Assembly (NCBI GenBank): GCA_947501105.1
Contig: CANMUP010000001.1
Coordinates: 434,001-498,000 of the forward strand
Source of the DNA: an uncultured Flaviramulus sp.
GTDB lineage: Bacteria > Bacteroidota > Bacteroidia > Flavobacteriales > Flavobacteriaceae
DNA length: 64,000 nt
Direction of reading: 5' to 3'
A program made the position numbers and the translations under genes. Shown in pieces: positions 57,535-64,000 of this stretch. The notes under the pieces were generated by a model. It did not search any database, had not been told where the DNA came from, and saw only the letters and a list, made by a program, of their open reading frames with translations. The number at the start of each line of letters is the position of its first letter. Position 1 is the stretch's first letter.

Positions 57535-58976
57535 TGCCAATAAGAAAAAAAACCAAAATAGTAGCCACACTAGGACCCGCAACAAGCACTAAAAAAGTTT
57601 TAAAAGGAATGCTTGAAGAAGGTGTTGATGTATTTAGAATTAACTTTTCTCATGCTGATTATAAAGATGTTGAAGAGCGTATTAAAATGATACGAGAATT
57701 AAACAAAGAGTTTGGTTATACAGCAGCGATTCTGGCAGATTTACAAGGGCCAAAACTTCGAGTTGGAGTTATGAAAGAAGAAGTTGTTGTACACGAGCAT
57801 GACGAAATAATTTTTGCTACAGGCGAACGTTTTGAAGGTACAAAAGAGCGTGTATACATGACCTATGATAGGTTTCCTCAAGACGCTAAACCAGGAGAAC
57901 GCATTCTTTTAGATGATGGGAAATTAATTTTTGAAGTTGTTTCTACTGATAAGAAAAGAGAAGTAAAGGCACGTGTTATTCAAGGCGGGCCATTAAAATC
58001 TAAAAAAGGAGTTAACCTTCCTAATACTGATATATCTCAACCAGCACTAACTGAAAAAGATATTGAAGATGCCATTTTTGCCATTAGTCAAGATGTAGAT
58101 TGGATGGCATTATCGTTTGTACGTCATGCAGAAGATTTAATGCAACTACGAGATTTAATTAGCGAACATAGTGAGCATAAAATTCCTATCATTGCTAAAA
58201 TAGAAAAACCAGAAGCAGTTGAAAATATTGATAAAATTGTAGCACATTGCGATGGGTTAATGGTAGCTCGTGGAGATTTAGGGGTTGAAGTTCCTGCCGA
58301 AAAAGTACCTCTTATTCAAAAACAATTAGTGTTAAGAGCAAAAAAAGCAAGGATTCCAGTAATTATTGCCACCCAAATGATGGAAACTATGATTTCCAGT
58401 TTAACACCAACAAGAGCAGAGGTAAACGATGTTGCCAACTCAGTTATGGACGGCGCAGATGCTGTAATGCTTTCAGGCGAAACCTCGGTTGGGAGTTATC
58501 CAGTACAGGTTATAAAACAAATGGCAGACATTCTTAAAAGTGTCGAAAATTCAGATTTAATACAAGTACCACAATTACCACCGCATATTCGAACCAATAG
58601 ATATATAACAAAATCAATTTGTTATCATGCAGCGCTTATGGCAAACGAAATTAATGCAAAAGCCATTTCAACTTTAACAAATAGTGGCTATACAGCATTT
58701 CAAATTTCGGCATGGAGACCATCGTCACACATTTTAGTTTTTACATCAAACAAGCGTATTCTAACACGTTTAAGCTTGCTTTGGGGAGTAAAAGCTTTTT
58801 ATTATGATAAGTTTGTAAGTACCGACGAAACCATTGAAGATGTAAATGCCATTGCCTGCAAAAAAGGCTATTTAGAAGTTGGCGATATGCTAATAAGTCT
58901 AGCCGCTATGCCAATAAAAGAAAAAGGGATGGTAAACACCTTACGAGTTACCGAAATTACAAGCTGTAGTCTATAA
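57534..58976 (+). CDS. pyk: Pyruvate kinase
   Basis: 'KIVATLGPATS', 'DVFRINFSHA', 'IIAKIEKPEAVENID', 'MVARGDLGVEVP', 'ATQMMETMISSLTPTRAEVNDVANSVMDGADAVMLSGETSVG'. Confidence 0.98.
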   Translation: MPIRKKTKIVATLGPATSTKKVLKGMLEEGVDVFRINFSHADYKDVEERIKMIRELNKEFGYTAAILADLQGPKLRVGVMKEEVVVHEHDEIIFATGERFEGTKERVYMTYDRFPQDAKPGERILLDDGKLIFEVVSTDKKREVKARVIQGGPLKSKKGVNLPNTDISQPALTEKDIEDAIFAISQDVDWMALSFVRHAEDLMQLRDLISEHSEHKIPIIAKIEKPEAVENIDKIVAHCDGLMVARGDLGVEVPAEKVPLIQKQLVLRAKKARIPVIIATQMMETMISSLTPTRAEVNDVANSVMDGADAVMLSGETSVGSYPVQVIKQMADILKSVENSDLIQVPQLPPHIRTNRYITKSICYHAALMANEINAKAISTLTNSGYTAFQISAWRPSSHILVFTSNKRILTRLSLLWGVKAFYYDKFVSTDETIEDVNAIACKKGYLEVGDMLISLAAMPIKEKGMVNTLRVTEITSCSL

Positions 58977-58980
58977 TGTT

Positions 58981-59022
58981 TTGGCGTTACCTAAAGGTCG
59001 CGCTTTCCACTATATCTTTTAA
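58981..59022. repeat. Dispersed intergenic repeat, copy 2
   Basis: TTGGCGTTACCTAAAGGTCGCGCTTTCCACTATATCTTTT; compare 47852-47905. Confidence 0.6.
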
Positions 59023-59053
59023 ACACTATGAATTATATATAGTTGGGGTTTAT

Positions 59054-59716
59054 TTATATAAACCTCAATGATTTTTTGAAATTATCAAACTCCTTGTGAG
59101 CAGTTTGTTGAGCTTCAAATGAATGATGCATATTTATTGAGTAGTAAAATTCTTTATGTTCTGCTTTCAATACTTTCAATTCTACTTTTAAAGGTTTTTC
59201 AAGCTCAATGTGATTGAATAAATATGATGAGTCATATTCAAAGACTTTGCATTCAGATAGGAAAATGGGATCATATCTTTTAGTGACTTTAAATTCTTCT
59301 AAAAATAATGAAGTCCCTTGTTCTGATAAACGCATTATTTCTTCGTAGTTTCCATCTGTATAGTTCTCAAATTCATGTTTATCTTCTACGTTTACTGTAA
59401 TTGTAGGCGAGAAAACACCTTCGTATTCTGGTAAATCCTGATGATATTTTGTAATAACACATATTGGATCATCAAAATCTTCCCAAAATTCATCTCTCAT
59501 TTCTTCCCAGCCATTTCCGAGAACCTGTTTATCCTTAAGTTTTCCAAAATCGTGAACGTGGATGTAATCCCAATTTTGAGGTTTATGGAAAAGCACTCCA
59601 AGTTTCTTATTAACATAGGCATTATTATTTATTGCTACTGCCTGAAATGGATCTACTGCTAATCCAGCAAGAGCAAGTGATGATAAAGTGATAAATTTTC
59701 TTCTGCCTATTCCCAT
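59054..59716 (-). CDS. Hypothetical exported protein with Tat-like signal
   Basis: N-terminus MGIGRRKFITLSSLALAGLAVDPFQAVA (RRxFI twin-arginine pattern). Confidence 0.6.
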   Translation of the reverse strand: MGIGRRKFITLSSLALAGLAVDPFQAVAINNNAYVNKKLGVLFHKPQNWDYIHVHDFGKLKDKQVLGNGWEEMRDEFWEDFDDPICVITKYHQDLPEYEGVFSPTITVNVEDKHEFENYTDGNYEEIMRLSEQGTSLFLEEFKVTKRYDPIFLSECKVFEYDSSYLFNHIELEKPLKVELKVLKAEHKEFYYSINMHHSFEAQQTAHKEFDNFKKSLRFI

Positions 59717-59757
59717 TGTAAATTAAGCCTAATACTTTTCAAATATATGAATCTGTT

Positions 59758-60855
59758 TTAAAACTCAAATTTCAACTGTACACTCACGCTTTTTTGTTCA
59801 GGCTTTTTCTTAGTTTCGGTATTTAAGTTTGATAAAGAAATACCTAATAATCTAACAGAATTATTTAATTTCTCTTGAAACAATAAATCTTTGGCAGTTT
59901 CCATAATAATGCTTGTATCACTTACAAAATAAGGCAAAGTTTTACTTCGTGTTTGTAAAGTAAAGTCGCTGTATTTTATTTTTAAAGTCACCGTTTTTCC
60001 CGCCACTTTACTTTTAGTTAAACGCTTAGAAACTTCATCAGCAATATGCTTTAATTTTTCAAGCATAAAAATTTCAGAAGATAAGTTTTCGCTAAACGTA
60101 CGTTCGGCAGCAAGGCTTTTTCTAATTCTATTTGGCTTTACCTCACTGTTTTGAATACCACGAACTATATAATAATAATAGCGCCCAGATTTGCCAAAAT
60201 TGGCATCTAAATACTCTAAAGATTTCTGTTTTAAATCTAACCCCGTAAAAATACCTTTCTGGTACATTTTTTCAGCAGTTACTTTTCCAACACCATAAAA
60301 TTTCCGAATATCTAATTGTTCTAAAAAATCTAAAACCTCTTCAGGGTTTACGGTTTTTTGTCCATTAGGTTTATTATAATCACTAGCAACTTTAGCAACA
60401 AATTTGTTAATAGAAATGCCTGCCGATGCTGTTAAACCAACTTCATTAAAAATTCGTTCACGAATATTTTTGGCTATTAATGACGCACTAGGATTGCCTT
60501 TTTTATTTTCAGTAACATCCAAATAAGCTTCGTCTAAAGAAAGTGGTTCAACCAAATCGGTATAATCATAAAAAATGGCTTTAACTTTTTTAGAAATTTC
60601 CGAATAGCGCTCAAAACGGGGTCTTACAAAAATTAAATCAGGACATAATTTAGCTGCTAAATTTCCTGCCATAGCGCTTTTGACACCAAATTTCCTTGCT
60701 TCATAACTTGCCGCACTAACTACGCCACGCTTACCTCCACCGCCAACAGCGAGCGGTTTGCCTTTTAAATCTGGATTATCCATTTGTTCAACAGAAGCAT
60801 AAAAGGCATCCATATCTACATGAATAATTTTTCGAATTGGTAAATCGTTAGACAT
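59758..60855 (-). CDS. dinB: DNA polymerase IV (Y-family)
   Basis: 'IIHVDMDAFYASVEQMDNP', 'SLDEAYLDVTENK', 'ASAGISINKFVAKVASDYNKP'. Confidence 0.96.
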   Translation of the reverse strand: MSNDLPIRKIIHVDMDAFYASVEQMDNPDLKGKPLAVGGGGKRGVVSAASYEARKFGVKSAMAGNLAAKLCPDLIFVRPRFERYSEISKKVKAIFYDYTDLVEPLSLDEAYLDVTENKKGNPSASLIAKNIRERIFNEVGLTASAGISINKFVAKVASDYNKPNGQKTVNPEEVLDFLEQLDIRKFYGVGKVTAEKMYQKGIFTGLDLKQKSLEYLDANFGKSGRYYYYIVRGIQNSEVKPNRIRKSLAAERTFSENLSSEIFMLEKLKHIADEVSKRLTKSKVAGKTVTLKIKYSDFTLQTRSKTLPYFVSDTSIIMETAKDLLFQEKLNNSVRLLGISLSNLNTETKKKPEQKSVSVQLKFEF

Positions 60856-60930
60856 GATGTAAATTTAGGCATTAAATGCCTTTTAATTATATATACTCTA
60901 ATGGTTATTAAGCTTTGATTTATAAAATTA

Positions 60931-61404
60931 ATGATAGAAATAGAACGTAAGTTTTTAGTTAAATCTGATGTGTTTAAAACACTAGCTTTTAAAAGTACGC
61001 GAATTATTCAAGGTTTTTTAAGCCGAGAACCAGAGCGTACTGTTAGGGTACGACTAAAGGGGGATAAAGGTTTTTTAACAGTAAAAGGAAAGTCTTCAAA
61101 CAATGGTTTATCACGTTTTGAATGGGAGAAAGAAATTGAAAAGCAAGAAGCTGAATCGCTCTTAAAACTCTGCGAACCAACAATTATTGATAAAATACGT
61201 TATGAAATAGAAGTTGGAAATCATGTTTTTGAAGCAGATGAGTTTTTTGGAGATAATGAAGGATTAATCATGGTTGAAATAGAGTTAAAACATGAAAACG
61301 AAACGTTTGAAAAACCAGATTGGTTAGGTGAAGAAGTAACAGGAAATATAAAATACTATAATTCACAATTAAGTAAACAACCATATAATACTTGGAAATC
61401 ATGA
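60931..61404 (+). CDS. CYTH domain protein
   Basis: 'MIEIERKFLV' (ExExK) and 'RTVRVRLKGDKGFLTVKGK'. Confidence 0.92.
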   Translation: MIEIERKFLVKSDVFKTLAFKSTRIIQGFLSREPERTVRVRLKGDKGFLTVKGKSSNNGLSRFEWEKEIEKQEAESLLKLCEPTIIDKIRYEIEVGNHVFEADEFFGDNEGLIMVEIELKHENETFEKPDWLGEEVTGNIKYYNSQLSKQPYNTWKS

Positions 61405-61949
61405 AAAAAATATTTTTATTGTGTACCGCATTATTAACTCTTATTGCTTGTAAAGAAGACGCAAAAACATCAGTTTTAGAAATAAAAGAAAACTTACCAG
61501 AAACCAATGAAATAGTTGTAGACACGGTAGTTGAGGTTGCTATAAAAGAGCCCGTTAAAAAAACGATAAAGCAATTAAAAGAAGAGCTAAATGCTAAAGG
61601 CTTTAAAACATTTGATTATGTTGATGAGAAAACAAAAGACACTTTTTTAATGCAACAATATTTTATTGCTTTTTTAAAACGTGGGCCAATACGTGGACAA
61701 AACGAGGAAGAAGCTGCGGATCTTCAAAAAGAACATTTAGCTCATTTGGGTAAAATGTACGAGTTAGGATATGCCGATATTTCTGGACCCTTTGGAGACG
61801 ACGGCGATATTCGTGGTATAACTATTTATAATGTGCCAACCCAAAAAATGGCAGATAGTTTAGCCAATGCAGACCCTATGGTTAAAGCAGGACGATTAGA
61901 AATTGAAATACATCCGTGGTGGGCAGCAAAAGGATTTCCGTTACGATAA
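61401..61949 (+). CDS. YciI-like domain lipoprotein
   Basis: Lipobox 'LLTLIACKED', 'YFIAFLKRGPIRGQNEEEAADLQKEHLAHLGKMYELGYADISGPFGDDGDIRG', 'DPMVKAGRLEIEIHPWW'; ATGA overlap with upstream ORF. Confidence 0.8.
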   Translation: MKKIFLLCTALLTLIACKEDAKTSVLEIKENLPETNEIVVDTVVEVAIKEPVKKTIKQLKEELNAKGFKTFDYVDEKTKDTFLMQQYFIAFLKRGPIRGQNEEEAADLQKEHLAHLGKMYELGYADISGPFGDDGDIRGITIYNVPTQKMADSLANADPMVKAGRLEIEIHPWWAAKGFPLR

Positions 61950-62824
61950 TGCTAAAAATATTTCGAGCTCTATATCTATTTTTAAATACTGCGATTATTC
62001 TAGCGTTGTTGGCTATTCATTTTTTTTATAAAGAAAATAGTTACCAAAGCTCATTATTCTATTACACATTTCCATTACCAATTATTCTTCTTATAGTTTT
62101 ATTTTTATCTATTTTTTTAAATAAAAAATTCAAGAAATACAACCTGTTAATAGCCGTCTTATTATTAGTGATTTGGCTGGGAAGAAGTTTTAAAATTCAT
62201 TTTTCTGAAGACATTAAAGAAACTGATTTAGAAGTAGTTTTTTGGAATGCCGCTCATGATAGAAATTTTGAAGACGCTTTTATTGTCAACAAAAGCATTC
62301 CAGATGTTTTAGTTTTAGCTGAAGACGGCGAATACAATATAGAAAGCTTTAAATTAAAATACCCTAAATATTACTTTTATGAATCTATTAGAGGGATTAG
62401 TATTTTTTCTAAAGCACCTCTGAAAATTTTAGATGAAATCACTTCTAAATACAAAACAAACATTATTAATTTTGAAGTTGAAGGTATTAGTTTTTATGCC
62501 GTTGATGTCTCAGCAAGTATGGATGTGCCTCGCTCTTGGGAGTTAGGTTTTGTAGATGAATATATTAAAATAAAAGAAAAAACAGTTTTGTTAGGCGACT
62601 TTAATGTGCCCTATGAATCTAAATATTTAGAAAATATCAAACTTCATTTTAATCACGCGTTTACCGAAAAGGGTAACGGATTTAGAGAAACCTGGTTTTG
62701 GAATATTCCCTTACTTTCTCTCGATCATATTTGGGTGTCTAAAGATTTAAAAATTCTTAAAACAGAAAAAATTGGGACTTTTAAATCAGATCATAGTATG
62801 ATTAAGGTGTTTATAACAAAATAA
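61949..62824 (+). CDS. Endonuclease/exonuclease/phosphatase family membrane protein
   Basis: N-terminal TMs, 'VVFWNAAHDRNFEDA', 'VLLGDFNVPYESKYL', 'LLSLDHIWVSKDL', 'GTFKSDHSMIKV'. Confidence 0.82.
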   Translation: MLKIFRALYLFLNTAIILALLAIHFFYKENSYQSSLFYYTFPLPIILLIVLFLSIFLNKKFKKYNLLIAVLLLVIWLGRSFKIHFSEDIKETDLEVVFWNAAHDRNFEDAFIVNKSIPDVLVLAEDGEYNIESFKLKYPKYYFYESIRGISIFSKAPLKILDEITSKYKTNIINFEVEGISFYAVDVSASMDVPRSWELGFVDEYIKIKEKTVLLGDFNVPYESKYLENIKLHFNHAFTEKGNGFRETWFWNIPLLSLDHIWVSKDLKILKTEKIGTFKSDHSMIKVFITK

Positions 62825-62987
62825 TTTGCCTTTGTTTTAAAAAACATATTGCCTAAAAATTAGCTCATTACAACGGTAATAATATTCTTTTAATCTACGT
62901 GTATGGTTTTTGTATAGGCCTATTATTTTTTTAGATATTTAAATTAGTCTAATATAGCCTAGAAACAGAGTATGATATAAAAATCAT

Positions 62988-64000
62988 ATTGAAAAAGGTT
63001 ACAGAATTAAAAGGATATTAGTTTATTTGTGGTTTGTTTTGTTTCTGTTTTATTCGCAGAAATCATTAGGACAATTAGGGTTTTGTTCGGGAAATTCTGG
63101 GGATTCAATTTTTACTGAAGATTTTGGTACAGGAACAGCAAACAATCCACTTCCTGCCGGTACTACAACATATTCTTATTCACCAGGTTATCCAGGAGAT
63201 GGTTTTTATACGGTGTCTAATGGTACTTTTGGAAACGCCTTTGATTGGCACCAAACTCAAGATCATACACTTGGAGATGTTGATGGAAAATGTCTCATTG
63301 TTAATGCAGCAGCCTCTCCTGGTGAGTTTTACAGAACAACAGTAACGGGTTTATGTGAAACAACCACCTATGAATTTTCAGCATGGGTTTTAAACCTTGT
63401 TATTGCCAATAGTTTTTGTTCAACGGTTCCTGGAGGCACAATCCCTATAAATGTTAGTTTTGAAATTTGGGATAGTACAGATACTAATTTACTTGCTAGT
63501 GGTAATACGGGAAATATTGTTGAGCTATCATCACCAAATTGGCAGGAATATGGCCTAGTTTTTCAAACATTAATGGGTCAAAATACAGTGATTCTTAAAA
63601 TGATCAACAACGGACTAGGAGGTTGTGGTAATGATTTAGCGATAGATGATATTGAATTTAAATCATGTGGAGATACGGTTGTAGTATCAGATTTAGCTAA
63701 TAATAACACAGAGAGCTTATGTAGTTCTCAAGCTCCTTTTAATACCACACTAACTGCAACACCAGATTTTACAGTATATAGTTCACATTTCTATCAATGG
63801 CAGTCAAGTACAGATGGTGGAGTTACTTGGAATGATTTAGTGGGAGAAAATAATCAAACCTTAAATATTTCAGTATCTAACACCACTTATTTTCGATCTA
63901 AAATTGCAGAAGTAGCTATAAATTTAACAAATGCGCAGTGTGTTTCATTTTCAAACGAATATCAAGTTACCGTAAGTATACTACCCACAATGCCTACTTT
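62988..64000 (+). CDS. Large secreted beta-rich protein, N-terminal part (likely cell-surface/T9SS-type; start uncertain)
   Basis: Open frame to window end: ...RILVYLWFVLFLFYSQKSLGQLGFCSGNSGDSIFTEDFGTGTANNPLPAGTTTYSYSPGYPGDG...; no ATG start in frame; absent from ORF track. Confidence 0.65.
   Translation, partial: MEKGYRIKRILVYLWFVLFLFYSQKSLGQLGFCSGNSGDSIFTEDFGTGTANNPLPAGTTTYSYSPGYPGDGFYTVSNGTFGNAFDWHQTQDHTLGDVDGKCLIVNAAASPGEFYRTTVTGLCETTTYEFSAWVLNLVIANSFCSTVPGGTIPINVSFEIWDSTDTNLLASGNTGNIVELSSPNWQEYGLVFQTLMGQNTVILKMINNGLGGCGNDLAIDDIEFKSCGDTVVVSDLANNNTESLCSSQAPFNTTLTATPDFTVYSSHFYQWQSSTDGGVTWNDLVGENNQTLNISVSNTTYFRSKIAEVAINLTNAQCVSFSNEYQVTVSILPTMPT

Noticed and set aside
63124-63345. 73-aa ORF MVQEQQTIHFLPVLQHILIH...
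   Set aside because: Out-of-frame shadow inside the large surface-protein frame (62988-64000)

Overview
The window looks like a Flavobacteriaceae (Bacteroidota) chromosome segment: AT-rich, flavobacterial gene families, a SusC/SusD pair, and TAnnTTTG-like promoter boxes. Most of it is core: recJ, lpxH, queD, sodA/B, purF, purN, rnhA, acpP-fabF-rnc, pyk, dinB, kbl, an OmpA/TSP3 protein and AddA/AddB-like nucleases. The main accessory block is a polysaccharide-utilisation-like locus (about 16.6-37.5 kb) with GH31, a CRTAC1/VCBS protein, SusD, SusC, a TPR-HTH regulator, a GH63/MGH1-like hydrolase, a 1008-aa three-domain fusion and a GH2. The fusion joins a hydroxylysine-kinase-like domain, an M23 peptidase and a phospho-lyase-like class-III PLP enzyme, and sits directly between an alpha-glucosidase-like enzyme and a beta-galactosidase. 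This raises the hypothesis of a dedicated pathway for glycosylated hydroxylysine (collagen-type Glc-Gal-Hyl) or a related phospho-amino-alcohol conjugate. A 17-nt site (AAAGGT-N5-AAAGGT) is shared exactly by the two divergent arms of the locus, at nearly the same distance from a -7-like box. Other notable items: a 38-nt 5' tRNA-Ala fragment 3 kb upstream of the intact tRNA-Ala(GGC), bounding an accessory islet with a frameshifted gene; a tandem pair of conserved structured elements (candidate sRNAs) between sod and purF; dispersed intergenic repeats; and an unannotated 32-aa membrane protein. All family assignments come from reading the sequence and recalled motifs; no searches were run.
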